Positions 36,797 through 47,664 are shown, counted from the stretch's first letter. The stretch is DNA of 64,000 bases from Pseudomonas sp. GGS8 (GCF_024168645.1 NZ_JALJWF010000001.1:5459501-5523500); one strand, 5' to 3'. Notes: generated by a model from the letters alone, not told the origin. Program-made: numbers and translations.

Positions 36797-37930
36797 TTGA
36801 TGATCCATCTACCTCACACCGATGCGCTTTGCGCGTTGACGCAACCCTATTGCCTGGAGTCCATGCCAGAAGGCCTGTTCGATCAGGCCATGGGTGAAAT
36901 CAGTCTGTTTCATTGCCATCACACGCCCGGATACGAACGCTGGCTGAACGCCAACGGGCTTGATGCCAACGCCCTGGAGACACTGGACGATTGGTCAAGG
37001 CTGCCGCCGATTTTCGCCAATTACTTCAAACGTCATCTGGTATTCGGCCCCACAGGCGAAGGCGCGCTGGAGCTGACATCGTCCGGCACCAGCGGCCAGA
37101 AGAGTCGCATGCGCTATGACCATCGCAGCATGACCGCGGCACAAGGCATGGTGAGCCACATTTTCCGGCATTACGGCTGGGATACTCCGGACACCCCCTG
37201 CAATTACCTGCTCCTGAGCTATGAACCCGAGGCTGCCATCACGTTGGGCACGGCCTACACCGATCAGTTTCTGTGCCGCTATGCCCCCGTCAACCGAGTC
37301 GTTTACGGCTTGCGCCTGACCGGAAAAGGCCACGAGTTCGATCTTTTTGGTGTGATTCGTGCCTTGCAGGCGTTTGCCGAGGAAGGATTGCCCGTTCGAA
37401 TTCTCGGATTTCCCGCGTTCCTTTCGCATGCACTTCAGTGCATGGAAGACACCGGCGTGGCCGATTTGCAGTTGCCTGCCCAGTCACTGGTATTTCTGGG
37501 GGGTGGCTGGAAAACCCAGGTGGCGCAAGAGATTCCCCTGCATAAGTTGTATGCCCGAATCAACCGGCAATTGGGTATCGACCTGTCCCGCTGTCGGGAC
37601 GGTTACGGCGCCGTAGAGCATGCCGTGCCCTATATCCAGTGTGCCCACCATCATTTTCATGTTCCGATTTACTCGAAGGTTTTCGTGCGCAACCCATCCG
37701 ATTTCACTGTCCAGCCCTACGGCCAACGCGGCTTGCTGGAATTCGTCTCCCCGTACATTTCATCCAGTCCTGCTCATGCCGTGGTGATGGGCGATCTGGC
37801 GACATTGCACCCTGGCGCCAGTTGCGAATGCGGCCTGACGACAGATTGGTTCGAGCTGCATGGACGTGCCGGCACCAGCGCCAGTCGCAGCTGTGCCATG
37901 GCTGCTTCAGAACTGATCGGGGGGGCTTGA
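36797..37930 (+). CDS. LuxE-like acyl-protein synthetase/ligase
   Basis: 377-residue enzyme of the LuxE family, which activates a fatty acid with ATP and passes it to a cysteine for reduction by LuxC. The adenylate loop is LTSSGTSGQKSRMRY (about 93-107). The C-terminal Cys366 in SRSCAMAASELI lies near the end, as does the acyl-accepting Cys of LuxE. Zinc-like CECG precedes it (about 343-346). Second gene of the cassette, one base before the next start. Natural acid unknown: no LuxD or acyl-carrier protein is nearby. Confidence 0.8.
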   Translation: MMIHLPHTDALCALTQPYCLESMPEGLFDQAMGEISLFHCHHTPGYERWLNANGLDANALETLDDWSRLPPIFANYFKRHLVFGPTGEGALELTSSGTSGQKSRMRYDHRSMTAAQGMVSHIFRHYGWDTPDTPCNYLLLSYEPEAAITLGTAYTDQFLCRYAPVNRVVYGLRLTGKGHEFDLFGVIRALQAFAEEGLPVRILGFPAFLSHALQCMEDTGVADLQLPAQSLVFLGGGWKTQVAQEIPLHKLYARINRQLGIDLSRCRDGYGAVEHAVPYIQCAHHHFHVPIYSKVFVRNPSDFTVQPYGQRGLLEFVSPYISSSPAHAVVMGDLATLHPGASCECGLTTDWFELHGRAGTSASRSCAMAASELIGGA

Positions 37931-37931
37931 T

Positions 37932-40334
37932 ATGTACCTGATCAATGGCCAGTTATGTGACGACGTCACCCCGGAAAACGCCCTGCAACTCCTTCAAGAA
38001 TCATTGCCTCGGCTGCTTTCTGCACCGATCGATAGCGAGACCGTCATCGAGTCCGCCGCTCGCTTTGCGGCGCAGTTGCAAACTCGTAGCCTGGATCTGT
38101 CCCTCGACGACGATCAATATCAAGGGCTTATCGATTTCTGCCAACACGGCAACCTGAGCACCAAGCTTGAGCGGGAACTGGGCCAGCGACCGCGTTCGCT
38201 GCGACGTATCGATTACCGGCAGCCGAACTTCGAAAGCTGGCACCCGTTGGGGCTGGTGGTGCATATCACCCCGGGCAATGCACCGATGCTGGCGTTCTGC
38301 GCGGTGCTCGAAAGCCTGTTGGCCGGCAACATCAACTGGCTTCGCCCCAGCTCCAGCGATCAGGGGTTGACCGCCCGGTTGCTCGCCGCCCTTGTGCAGT
38401 GCGACACCAGCGGCAGACTGGCAGAATTCGTAGCGGTTCTGCCGGTGAACACCTCTTGCATTGCTCAACTCTGCGCCAAGGCCGATGGAGTGTCCGCCTG
38501 GGGCGGGGAGACGGCGCTTAAATCTATTCGCCAGCAGATCCCGTCCGGCTGTCGCTGGATCGATTGGGGACACAAAATCAGCTTCGCCTATCTGTCACCT
38601 GACGCGGCGTCCCCTTCGGCGCTCGATGCGTTGGTGGATGAGGTCTGTCGACTGGATCAGCAAGCGTGTTCCAGCCCTCAATGAGTGCTGGTGGACAGCA
38701 ACGATCCGGCCGTCTTGCAGAACCTCGGAGATCGACTGGCCGAAGCCTTCACCCGTCGCGCCCCACACTGGCCGGCGTTAACGCCGACAGATCAGGAAGC
38801 ATCGGAAATCACTACCCGAACCGCCATGGCGCAGCTCGACCAGTGCTTTGCCAATCAGACCGGCCAGGTGTGGACCGGCCTCGGATGGCGTGTCATCTGG
38901 GAGCACCATCAAACGCTCGCGCCGTCGCCGCTGTTTCGTACGATTATGCTCAAACCGGTTGCGCAGCATCTGCTCGCCGAGACGCTGCAGCCCTGGCGCA
39001 ACTTCCTGCAAAGCTGCGCATTGATGTGTCCCTCGGCAGAAACGCCCAAGCTCGTTCGAACGTTAGTCAATGCCGGCGTCAGCCGCATAGCGCCTTGCGA
39101 ATCGATCCATGACGGATACACCGGTGAGCCCCACGATGGCGTCTACGCGCTATCGCGTCTGAGTCGCCGCCTCTCGGTGAGTTTGCCTCCACAGGTCTCG
39201 ACAGGTCGTGCAACGCTCGACCCGGTTCCGTCTGCCCCCGATGTGTCCCATGACCCGATCATGGACAAAGACACGTTCCTCGCTCAGCCGATCGGCTCCG
39301 CAGCACAGTTGTACTTCCGCTCCGGCGGAAGCAGCGGGATCCCGGTACTGGCCGGTTTTAGCTATCGAGACTTTCAACGACAAATGCGCGCTGCGGCAGA
39401 CGGCATGCTCTGCGTCGGGCTCGATCCGACAAGGGACCGGGTAATGAATCTGTTCTACGGCGGCAACCTGTACGGGGGGTTTTTCAGCTTTTCGAACATT
39501 CTCGAACAGATGGGTGTTGCACATTTGCCCATGGGCGCTCCCCAAGACGATGACTTCAGCGAAATCGCCCGACTGATCGTGGAGCAGCGTGTCACCGTGC
39601 TGATCGGCATGCCCAGTACGCTACATCGCCTGTTTCTCAAAGAGCAGGCCCAGCTTCGCGCCTACGCTGGTATCAGCAAAGTGTTCCTTGGCGGCGAGCA
39701 TCCGGGAGAGGCCAGTCGGCGCCTGATAGAAAGCTGTGGGGTGTCGACGATTCGCTCCGCCATCTATGGCTCCGTTGATGCAGGCCCTCTGGGGCATGCC
39801 TGCCCGGCGACGGCGGACGGTGTGTTTCACTTGATGTGTGAAACCCAGCACCTGGAAATCGTTCATCTCGAACAGGATGTTCCGGTGCAGGCTGACGAGA
39901 TCGGCCGTCTGTTGTTCACCTCTCGCGCCCGACAAGGTCAGCGCATCCACCGATATGACATCGGCGACACTGGCCGCTGGATACCAGGGATTTGCCCTTG
40001 CGGACTGGAGTCGCCGCGATTCGAGCTGCTGAAGCGTCACGGCAAGCTGGTGCGGGTTGGCACGGAATTCATTTCACCCGCGGCGCTGGAACTCAGCGTG
40101 GGATCCCCCATTCAAGTGGTCCTGGACCACACCGCCGACGGGATCGAGCGAATGCGGGTTCTCGCTGATGCAGACGCCACTTGGGTCCACGAAAAACTGC
40201 TGACCCACGAAGCCTTGGTGAATGCGGTGCGCGCTGAACTTTTAACTGTGGAGGTGACGACATGCGCAGAACAAGCATTCACCCGAAACAGACACAGTGG
40301 CAAAACCCCCTTAATTATCGATCAACGAAAATAA
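37932..40334 (+). pseudogene. LuxC-like acyl reductase fused to an AMP-ligase, split by an in-frame TGA
   Basis: One continuous frame of 800 codons interrupted once by TGA at 38682-38684. Residues 1-250 are LuxC-like (HPLGLVVHITPGNAPML, NINWLRPSSSD) and end at QQACSSPQ, the catalytic-Cys block (Cys246). The frame then resumes without loss as VLVDSND and completes the LuxC domain to about residue 430. A PaaK-like adenylating domain follows, with LYFRSGGSSGIP as its adenylate loop and FLGGEHPGEASRRL and YDIGDTGRW downstream. Homologues usually have an amino acid such as Cys at the stop position. GTG 38685 adjoins the TGA, so reinitiation is possible, but it has no ribosome site. Nonsense mutation, read-through and reinitiation are all possible. 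Confidence 0.72.
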
Positions 40335-40373
40335 AAAAGTCGACGCAAGACGCTCACTATAAAAGAGAATCCC

Positions 40374-41663
40374 GTGAAGCCAACTTATTCGCTTGAACAA
40401 CTAGTACCTTATATAAGACAACACTCCAGCTTCTACCGTAAACATCTGGAACACTTGCCCACGAACGGGCTTACTTTAAAAGATTTGCCATTAACCAATG
40501 TGGCCGACTATTGGTCCGGTAGTAACGACTTGAGTCATTGGCCAGTGCTGACCGGAGTTGTCAATGACGCACTGGTATTTAAAACCGGAGGCTCGACCAG
40601 CCAGGGCAAACTTGCGGTTTACTCCTCCGAGGAATGGCAAGTGTTGGTCAGCACGTTCGGCGCCAGTCTCTCAGATCAACTGAACAACGGCGACCGGGTT
40701 GCCAACCTGTTTTTTTCAGGGGATCTCTACGCCAGCTTTCTGTTTATCCACGACTCTCTGACTCATGTCGGGCGCTCCATCTGTGAGTTTCCGTTTACCG
40801 GCAACGTCGAGCTCGACGTGCTGGCGGATGCCATCGCACGACATCGGATCAATGTTCTGGCCGGCGTGCCGGCCCAATTACTGCGATTCGCGGCCTACCT
40901 GGCACAGCATCAGCTTGTGTTGTGCGGGGTCGAGACGCTGCTGTACGGTGGCGAAAGCCTGTTTGCCGCGCAGTTGGCAATGCTCGCAGAAGTGTTCCCC
41001 AACGCCCGCATCGCCTCTATTGGCTATGCCAGCGTAGACGCCGGACTCATCGGCGCCAGTGATCGCGACTGTGCATTGGGCGAGCATCGGGCATTCGAAC
41101 CACAAACCCTGCTGGAAATCGTCGATGAACATACCGGTGAAGTGATTGAAGAATGCGATCGCATCGGGTTGTTGGTACTGACCAACCTGACACGCCAGCT
41201 CATGCCGCTGCTGCGTTACCCGGTAGGAGACCGTGCGTGTTGGCGTGAACCGACCGCAACCCCGATGCGTAAATTCGCCCTCAAGGGGCGCAGCGCCCAT
41301 AGTCAACGTATACGAGTCGGTGTGCTGTCGCTGTTTACCGAAGAAATACACGAGATTGTTCAGCGTGCAGCAGGCACTGAGCAATGGCAATTGCTGATCG
41401 AGCAGGCCGGCCACAAGGATCTGTTGAGCGTGAAGTGGGTGCCCGAACCTCACTTGCAAACCGTCGAAGCAGATCGCCGCGCAGTGCTTGAAGCGCTGCT
41501 TGCCCACTACCCCGCCATCGACGACCTGAGCCGCGAGGGTCAGCTGGAATTGCGGGTGCTGACCTGCACAACCACAGAGCTGAAGCTTCACCCTCGCTCG
41601 GGCAAACAACTCAGGGTAGTGGATTTGCGAGTCTATGATGCTCCCTCGCCGGAGCCGGTGTGA
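40374..41663 (+). CDS. PaaK-like AMP-forming ligase
   Basis: 429-residue adenylate-forming enzyme of the phenylacetate-CoA-ligase-like group. The nucleotide loop is VFKTGGSTSQGKLAVY (about 64-78). Later blocks LYGGESLF, IGYASVDAGLIG and LRYPVGDRACW correspond to the A5-A8 motifs. The substrate acid and acceptor are not evident. GTG 40374 follows AAAGAGA. It overlaps the GNAT gene by 4 bases, so translation is coupled. It resembles the ligase half of the preceding gene, suggesting duplication. Confidence 0.75.
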   Translation: MKPTYSLEQLVPYIRQHSSFYRKHLEHLPTNGLTLKDLPLTNVADYWSGSNDLSHWPVLTGVVNDALVFKTGGSTSQGKLAVYSSEEWQVLVSTFGASLSDQLNNGDRVANLFFSGDLYASFLFIHDSLTHVGRSICEFPFTGNVELDVLADAIARHRINVLAGVPAQLLRFAAYLAQHQLVLCGVETLLYGGESLFAAQLAMLAEVFPNARIASIGYASVDAGLIGASDRDCALGEHRAFEPQTLLEIVDEHTGEVIEECDRIGLLVLTNLTRQLMPLLRYPVGDRACWREPTATPMRKFALKGRSAHSQRIRVGVLSLFTEEIHEIVQRAAGTEQWQLLIEQAGHKDLLSVKWVPEPHLQTVEADRRAVLEALLAHYPAIDDLSREGQLELRVLTCTTTELKLHPRSGKQLRVVDLRVYDAPSPEPV

Positions 41664-42625
41664 TGACCCAGTTGATATTTCGCGCCTACCACCCCTCTGA
41701 CGCAGGTGCCGTTAGCCAATTGTTTCGAGAGGTCTACGGCGATCATTACGTTCAGCCGGATGTGTACCTGCCGAACATGATCAATCAGCACCACGCCGAG
41801 GGCCGCTGGCAATCGATGCTGGCCGTGGACAACGTACGCGTTCTGGGGCATGCCGCATTGTGTCGAGACACGCTTTCGAATACCGCAGAACTGGCCCTCA
41901 GCGTGGTGCATCCCGTCGCACAGGGACAAAGTATCGCAACTCACCTGGGCCGCGAGTTATTGAGGCAGTCAGGTTCTCTGGGGCTCACGAGCGTCTCGAT
42001 CAAGCAAGTGACCCACCATCCCTACACTCAACGCATGGCAGAAAAGATCGGTTTTCACAGCACTGGATTGCTTCCCGACTATGTCCCTTCGCCATTCGCT
42101 GAACCACTGCCGGAAACCATCGTGATGGGGTGTCGCATGGTCGAAGGACGCGAGCGCCCGCTCCCCGACATCCCCTGGCCCGAACGCTATCGGGCGCTCA
42201 TGAAGCACCTGTGCTCGGTGTTCGGAACCCGGCAGGATATAGCGTCGCGGTCAGAGATGCCTTTGCAAATAAAGCAACACCAGCATCGGTTCGATATTGT
42301 CATTCAGCGCTTGAACAGACACTTGCTCCAACAACTCTGGCAACTGCCCAGGCAGTGGACGATCTGCGCCAGACTCGAACTGTCCCGGCACTTCACACGA
42401 GACTTGCGAAGCTTTTCGGCGCTGGGCTTCGCCTTCACCGGCCTGATGCCCACGCCGGGTGGCAATGGCTGGTTCGCCCTGTTTCATCGAGGTGTCCAGT
42501 CTCGCCCCCTCAACCTGAACTGCCCACATATGCAACAGTTGCATGACGATCTACAGCAGAACGCCAACGCCACGATAGGTCACCGCCGCGCCGACGCCCC
42601 CATCGGTGCCCGCTCAGCCGCGTGA
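41660..42625 (+). CDS. GNAT-family acyltransferase with C-terminal extension
   Basis: 321-residue protein. Residues 1-160 form a GNAT domain (FRAYHPSDAGAVSQLFREVYG, then ELALSVVHPVAQGQSIATHLGRELL, where QGQSIATHL is the pyrophosphate loop). The remaining about 160 residues are an uncommon extension of unknown fold. ATG 41660 or 41663 overlaps the ligase stop, so it is the last gene of the cassette. It might N-acylate the product made by the LuxC/LuxE-like enzymes. Confidence 0.75.
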   Translation: MMTQLIFRAYHPSDAGAVSQLFREVYGDHYVQPDVYLPNMINQHHAEGRWQSMLAVDNVRVLGHAALCRDTLSNTAELALSVVHPVAQGQSIATHLGRELLRQSGSLGLTSVSIKQVTHHPYTQRMAEKIGFHSTGLLPDYVPSPFAEPLPETIVMGCRMVEGRERPLPDIPWPERYRALMKHLCSVFGTRQDIASRSEMPLQIKQHQHRFDIVIQRLNRHLLQQLWQLPRQWTICARLELSRHFTRDLRSFSALGFAFTGLMPTPGGNGWFALFHRGVQSRPLNLNCPHMQQLHDDLQQNANATIGHRRADAPIGARSAA

Positions 42626-43540
42626 GTCTTCTCTGTAAAAACCATTATCCGAATGAGCGCAAAGCTCCACCAGCCAGTCGACGAATACCCGCACCCGCCG
42701 GGACAACTGACGGTGAGGAGGATAGAGCGCCGTCAGCGGCATACCCGGTGGCGGCACATCCCCCAGGACCTCGATCAAACGTCCCTCCTTCAATTGACGG
42801 GCAACGTGATAATACGGAGCCTGGACCAAGCCATATCCCGCCTCACACGCCGCCAGATAGCCATCGGAGCTGTTGACCGCGACTTGCTTGGGCAGGTCGA
42901 TCAACCGCAACTGCCCATCGACGACAAACTCCAGTCCGTAGCGTTTGCCTGTGCTATTGGAAAAGTATTCCACCATCCGATGCCCCTTCAGGTCCTCCAG
43001 ACACCGCGGAGTCCCGCAACGCTGCAAGTATTCGGGACTGGCACACGTGACTTGATCCAGTGTGGCCAGCGGTCGCGCCACCAGGGAGTCGTCCAGGGCC
43101 GAGCCGCCCCGCAACACGCAATCGACACCTTCGCGGATCAGATCCACAGGCCGGTCATTCAAACCGATTTCCAACTCGATCAAAGGATACCGGGCAGTGA
43201 ATTGCGGCAATGCCGGAATCACGATCAAACGCCCCACTCCCGCCGGCATGTCCACTCGCAGCAACCCCTTGGGGTTGTGGCGAGCAGCAGAGAATACGGC
43301 TTCGGTTTCCTCCAGATCCGCCAGCAACCGCACGCAACGCGGGTAATAGGCTGCGCCATCGAGCGTCAGGCTGATCTGCCGGGTGGTGCGTTGCAGCAGT
43401 TGCACACCCAGGTGGGCCTCAAGTTGCTTGATCAGAGTGGTCACGGAAGCACGCGGCAATTGCAGGCTGTCCGCCGCCTTGGCGAAGCCGCCCAGCTCGA
43501 CAATTCGCGTGAATACACGCATGGCGTTTAAACGATCCAT
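42614..43540 (-). CDS. LysR-family regulator, CrgA-like
   Basis: 308-residue LysR-type regulator. The N-terminal HTH is DRLNAMRVFTRIVELGGFAKAADSLQL, and the effector domain is typical of the group that starts MDRLNAMRVF. It overlaps the GNAT stop by 12 bases tail-to-tail and is divergent from the aldo/keto reductase, which is its most likely target. It could also affect the upstream cassette. Confidence 0.85.
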   Translation of the reverse strand: MDRLNAMRVFTRIVELGGFAKAADSLQLPRASVTTLIKQLEAHLGVQLLQRTTRQISLTLDGAAYYPRCVRLLADLEETEAVFSAARHNPKGLLRVDMPAGVGRLIVIPALPQFTARYPLIELEIGLNDRPVDLIREGVDCVLRGGSALDDSLVARPLATLDQVTCASPEYLQRCGTPRCLEDLKGHRMVEYFSNSTGKRYGLEFVVDGQLRLIDLPKQVAVNSSDGYLAACEAGYGLVQAPYYHVARQLKEGRLIEVLGDVPPPGMPLTALYPPHRQLSRRVRVFVDWLVELCAHSDNGFYREDSRG

Positions 43541-43655
43541 GGTCAGGACTCGATGATTATTTAGAAATTACGAACAGTGATAGCACTTTTAGCCGGTTTA
43601 TCTTCATTCTGTCGAGACCGACACTAAGCGCCTACATCCACAGGGAGTTCATTTC

Positions 43656-44651
43656 ATGCAAACACGTCAACTGGGCAAGAACGGACCACAGGTATCAGCC
43701 ATCGGTCTGGGCTGCATGGGCATGACCGATTTCTACACCACCGGCGTGGACACCCGCGAAGCCACGGCAACGTTGCATCGCGCGCTGGAGTTGGGGATCA
43801 GCCTGCTCGACACGGCAGACATGTACGGCCCACACACCAATGAAGAGCTGATCGGCAAGGCCATTGTCGGCAAGCGTGACCAAGTGTTCCTGGCCAGCAA
43901 GTTCGGCATTGTCCGCGACCCGTCCAACCCCGGCGCGCGGGGCGTCAACGGTCGCCCGGAATACATTCGCGAAGCGATCGACGGCACCCTCAAGCGCCTG
44001 GGCGTGGAAACCCTGGATTTGTACTACCAGCACCGCATCGATCCGCAGGTGGCCATCGAGGAAACCGTCGGCGCCATGGCCGAACTGGTGAAGGCCGGCA
44101 AAGTGCGTTACCTGGGATTGAGTGAAGCCTCGGTGGCCACACTGGAGCGAGCGCACAAGGTTCATCCGATCAGCGCCCTGCAAAGCGAATATTCGCTGTG
44201 GAGCCGCGATCAGGAAGAGAACGGTTGCCTCGCCGCGTGCCGGCGCCTGGGCGTGGCCTTTGTACCTTACAGCCCGCTGGGTCGGGGCTTTTTGACCGGG
44301 GCACTGAATAGCCCGGATGACTTCGCCGCCGACGACTACCGTCGCTTCAGCCCGCGTTTCCAAGGGGAAAACTTCGCCAAAAACCTGTTGCTGGTGCAGC
44401 AGGTACAAACGTTGGCCGCCGACAAGGGCGTGACGGCCGGCCAACTGGCGTTAGCCTGGGTCTTGGCTCAAGGGGAATACCTGATCCCGATTCCGGGCAC
44501 CAAACAGCGTAAATACCTGGAAGAAAATGTGGCCGCGCTGGAGGTGAAGCTGAGTCGCGAAGAGTTGCAGGCCCTGGAAGCGATATTCCCGGCCAATGCC
44601 ACCGCTGGCTTGCGCTACCCAGAAGAGGTCATGAAGTTGCTCGACCGGTAG
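43656..44651 (+). CDS. Aldo/keto reductase
   Basis: 331-residue NADPH-dependent aldo/keto reductase. The catalytic tetrad is intact: Asp52 and Tyr57 in LDTADMYG, Lys82 in ASKFG and His126 in YYQHRID. The C-terminal NADP-binding block [16 protein letters not shown] is present. Divergent from a LysR gene. Because it reduces aldehydes or ketones it could act on the aldehyde from the neighbouring LuxC-like pathway, but the link is only by position. Confidence 0.88.
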   Translation: MQTRQLGKNGPQVSAIGLGCMGMTDFYTTGVDTREATATLHRALELGISLLDTADMYGPHTNEELIGKAIVGKRDQVFLASKFGIVRDPSNPGARGVNGRPEYIREAIDGTLKRLGVETLDLYYQHRIDPQVAIEETVGAMAELVKAGKVRYLGLSEASVATLERAHKVHPISALQSEYSLWSRDQEENGCLAACRRLGVAFVPYSPLGRGFLTGALNSPDDFAADDYRRFSPRFQGENFAKNLLLVQQVQTLAADKGVTAGQLALAWVLAQGEYLIPIPGTKQRKYLEENVAALEVKLSREELQALEAIFPANATAGLRYPEEVMKLLDR

Positions 44652-44660
44652 CCGTTGCCT

Positions 44661-44686
44661 GGCCCGCTCGACAGTTCGAGCGGGCC
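44661..44686. terminator. Hairpin between convergent genes
   Basis: Perfect 11-bp stem GGCCCGCTCGA (44661-44671) and TCGAGCGGGCC (44676-44686) with a CAGT loop. There is no T-tract, but its place between convergent genes supports a transcript-end role. Confidence 0.6.
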
Positions 44687-44700
44687 TACGCTGCCAAACA

Positions 44701-45231
44701 TCAGGCCCTGGCTTTGACGCCCTTGTCATTGGGGACCGTTGTCCCGTTGCCCTTGCCGTAAGTTTGCAGGTTCTGCAATACGTAGATCGCCGTCTTGTAT
44801 TCCGGAATCAAGCCAGCGGCGTACTTGTCACCCTTGATGCTGTTGTTCTGGATGGCGTCCAGTTGTGTGGCGAAATACTCCAGTGCATTGAATTTCGCAT
44901 CCGGGTCTTTCTGTACGCCAAACCGGTCGAACTTGTCGCCGGCATTGAGCAAGGTCATCGAAGTAATATCGGAAATCAGGCCTTTGCTTCTCAAGAACGC
45001 ACTGAGATTACCCAGTTGTTTGGCGGAGACATTTTCCGGGTCGAAGCCCTTGATGTTCCGGTGCAGTTTCTGTTCATCCATTTTCGCCGTGTTCAGCGCA
45101 TTTGGATTGTTTCCCACCATTGCCAGCATCTGCTTGACCCTGGCGCTATGGGTGGCAGGCTTGCTGCTGCCCGCGTCCCTGACCAGCAATCCTGCCTTGC
45201 TCGTCCAGCTACCTGTGTAACCGATTGTCAT
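44701..45231 (-). CDS. Hypothetical protein
   Basis: 176-residue soluble protein with no signal or membrane segment. It contains a helical middle (QLGNLSAFLRSKGLISDITSMTLLNAGDKFD) followed by NALEYFATQLDAIQNNSIKGDKYAAGL and YKTAIYVLQNLQTYGKG. The Asp-rich Asn-containing turns recall calcium-binding or structural proteins of pseudomonads, but no exact family is recognised. The unusual N-terminus MTIGYTGSWTSKAG lacks a leader. Confidence 0.6.
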   Translation of the reverse strand: MTIGYTGSWTSKAGLLVRDAGSSKPATHSARVKQMLAMVGNNPNALNTAKMDEQKLHRNIKGFDPENVSAKQLGNLSAFLRSKGLISDITSMTLLNAGDKFDRFGVQKDPDAKFNALEYFATQLDAIQNNSIKGDKYAAGLIPEYKTAIYVLQNLQTYGKGNGTTVPNDKGVKARA

Positions 45232-45666
45232 GACCGGGCTCCCGACTGCATGGCTGGATGCCCATCATCCAGAACACGCAGACGTCCTTGTGAGGCGACC
45301 ATAATAAGTTCCTTGTTTAACCGAGTTAGTGCGGGCGAGTATCGACGCACGCACTAGTGCCACCAACAAATATTTCTGTTTTTTACAATTCTTGTACATT
45401 TACGACACATATCAAAAAAGCACCTTGTTTCATTGGCCGCCCTCATCTTTTCGATAGAGGTTCAGGCAACTAAAAACAACTTTATGTACGCGTTGGTTAG
45501 TTCGTTTTTATCAAGTTCGACACTTCCCGCCTTACACCCCCCGTCACCCCGGCAAAATCCTGCACGATCGTACCTAAAGCTCAGCCTTCGCGCGCCGATA
45601 GCCCTTTAACGCCACCGATTTTCACCCCCTAACCAATAATAAAAACGCTGCACAAGGACCGGTCCC
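45232..45666. other. AT-rich intergenic region before a chemoreceptor
   Basis: About 435 bases with no convincing gene. Positions 45360-45520 are distinctly A/T-rich for this genome and probably contain the promoters of the two divergent genes. No clear terminator, repeat or regulatory box was recognised. Confidence 0.4.
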
Positions 45667-47661
45667 ATGCCCGCATTCCGTACCATTCAGGCTCGCTACA
45701 CGCTGTTTCTGGTCCTGTTCATCCTGCTGCTATCCGTGTTGACTGTGGCTGGCATCAGCCAGTTGGTCGCGCCGAAGCTGCGTCACACCGAAGAACAGGT
45801 CGCCCTCAATCGCATCGCCGAAGTGGCCGAGCAAATCCAGGGTGAGCTGAACAAGGTACAAGCCCAGCAGCGCAGCATTACCCAGACCATTCCCCTGCTC
45901 GACAGCGCCACCATCGACACGGTGCTGCCAGGCCTGGTCGATCAGTACGGTGAATTGAAAGTCTTTGGTGGCGGGATCTGGCCGTTGCCCGGTCAGCGCG
46001 AAGCCGGGCGCAACAAGTTCAGCACCTTCTGGCACCGCGATGCCTCGGGCAAACTGGCGGTCAACACGTTCTGGAACAGCGACGCCGCGCCCAATTATTA
46101 CGACCAGACCTGGTACAAGGGCGGCATGCAGACCCCGCGTGGCCAATGCGCCTGGGCCGCCGCCTATAAAGATGACGCCAGTGCCGAACCGCGCACCAAC
46201 TGCGCCATGGCCATTCAGAAAAACGGCGCGGCATACGGCGTCTCGACCATCGACGTGACCCTGGGCTTCTTCAACGACCTGGTGGCGCGCAAGGAAAGAG
46301 ACCTGGGTGCCGAGATGCTGATTGTCGAGGGCGACGGCAAGATCATCAGCAACAGCTCGCGGATCAGCGGGCCGATCGTGTTGAAAAACATTAGCGAGCT
46401 GGCTGCCAGCTCGCCGTTTGCCGCTCAGATCAAGGCTGGCCTGACGCAGCGTGACCAACCCCTGCAACGGGTCGAGTTCGATAACAACGGCGAAGCCAGC
46501 ACCTTCTTCATGCGTCCGATCGAAGGCACGCCGTGGTTCCTCGCCACCGCCCTGCCGACCCGGCTGATCACCGCCCAGCGTGACGATGTGCTGAACACGT
46601 TGAGCCTGTTGCAGATTCCGATGGTGATCCTGCTGGTGTTGCTGCAGGTGTACGCCATCCGCCAACTGATCCAGCGCATGAAAGCCCTGAAAGCCAACAT
46701 CGACGCTTTGTCCACGGGTGATGCCGACCTGACCCGACGCATCACCATCCGTGTCGAAGACGAACTGGGCGCCATCGGCCATTCGGTCAACGCCTTCATT
46801 GCCTACTTGCAGAACATGATCGGCGAAGTCACCCAGGCCACCGGCGCGATGGCGTCGAGCCTGGAGAACCTGCAACGGACTTCCGCGCATACCAGCCAGA
46901 TTCTGGTGCGTCACGCCTCGGAAACCGATCAGACCGTCACCGCCATCACCGAGATGAGTTCGACCGCCGATAGCGTTGCGCAAAACGCCGCCGAAACCGC
47001 CGCCTTCACCCAACGCGCCAACGAACACGCGGATCGCTCCCGCGTGGTCGTCGGCGAAGCGTCCAGCAGTGTGGTGGCGTTGATTGACGAAGTGGCGAGT
47101 GCCACCCATAAAGTTGAAAGCATGCAACAGGATGCCCAACGCATCACCGAGATTCTCGGGGTGATTGGCGACATTGCCGGGCAAACCAACTTGCTCGCGC
47201 TCAACGCGGCCATCGAAGCGGCCCGAGCCGGGGAGCAAGGTCGTGGGTTCGCGGTGGTCGCCGATGAAGTCCGCGCCCTCGCCGCCCGCACACAGGCGAG
47301 CACTTCGGAAATCAACGAAATGCTGTCTCGCCTGACCCAAGGCGTGAGTTCCTCGGTCAGTGCCATGGAAAACACCCAGGCCAGCTGCCAGTCAGCCGCC
47401 GATGCCACGGCCCGGGTCAACGCCGGCCTGGATGAAATGGCCGGTTCCGTCAGCCACATTAATAGCCTGAGCACCCAGATCGCCACCGCTGCCGAGCAGC
47501 AAAGCGCCTTGACCGAAGAGATCAATCGCAGCATGGTGCAGATCCGCCACATGGTCGACCAACTGGTGCAAAGCGGCCAGGCCAGCGAACTCAACACCCG
47601 GCAATTGCTGGAGGCCAACAACCGGGTGAGCGCGATCATGGGGCGGTTCAAGGTTCGTTGA
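45667..47661 (+). CDS. Methyl-accepting chemotaxis protein with dCache-type sensor
   Basis: 664-residue chemoreceptor. A membrane helix (about 12-33) precedes a large periplasmic domain (about 36-305) with features of a dCache sensor ([37 protein letters not shown]). A second helix (about 308-332) and HAMP domain (about 333-390) lead to the signalling coiled coil, whose hairpin tip is [20 protein letters not shown] (about 503-522). No C-terminal NWETF/CheR pentapeptide is visible. Ligand unknown. A 10-bp hairpin follows. Confidence 0.92.
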   Translation: MPAFRTIQARYTLFLVLFILLLSVLTVAGISQLVAPKLRHTEEQVALNRIAEVAEQIQGELNKVQAQQRSITQTIPLLDSATIDTVLPGLVDQYGELKVFGGGIWPLPGQREAGRNKFSTFWHRDASGKLAVNTFWNSDAAPNYYDQTWYKGGMQTPRGQCAWAAAYKDDASAEPRTNCAMAIQKNGAAYGVSTIDVTLGFFNDLVARKERDLGAEMLIVEGDGKIISNSSRISGPIVLKNISELAASSPFAAQIKAGLTQRDQPLQRVEFDNNGEASTFFMRPIEGTPWFLATALPTRLITAQRDDVLNTLSLLQIPMVILLVLLQVYAIRQLIQRMKALKANIDALSTGDADLTRRITIRVEDELGAIGHSVNAFIAYLQNMIGEVTQATGAMASSLENLQRTSAHTSQILVRHASETDQTVTAITEMSSTADSVAQNAAETAAFTQRANEHADRSRVVVGEASSSVVALIDEVASATHKVESMQQDAQRITEILGVIGDIAGQTNLLALNAAIEAARAGEQGRGFAVVADEVRALAARTQASTSEINEMLSRLTQGVSSSVSAMENTQASCQSAADATARVNAGLDEMAGSVSHINSLSTQIATAAEQQSALTEEINRSMVQIRHMVDQLVQSGQASELNTRQLLEANNRVSAIMGRFKVR

Positions 47662-47664
47662 CTG

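Noticed and set aside
38682..38740. TGA in the LuxC-like gene as a selenocysteine codon
   Set aside because: By eye I find no convincing bacterial SECIS-type hairpin at the expected distance after the TGA. The codon is also not the catalytic Cys, which is intact upstream (TGT). A mutation or reinitiation is simpler.
45730..47340. 536-codon open frame on the minus strand
   Set aside because: It lies wholly antisense to the chemoreceptor gene and has the low-complexity Gly/His/Val/Gln composition typical of reverse-strand shadows in high-GC DNA.
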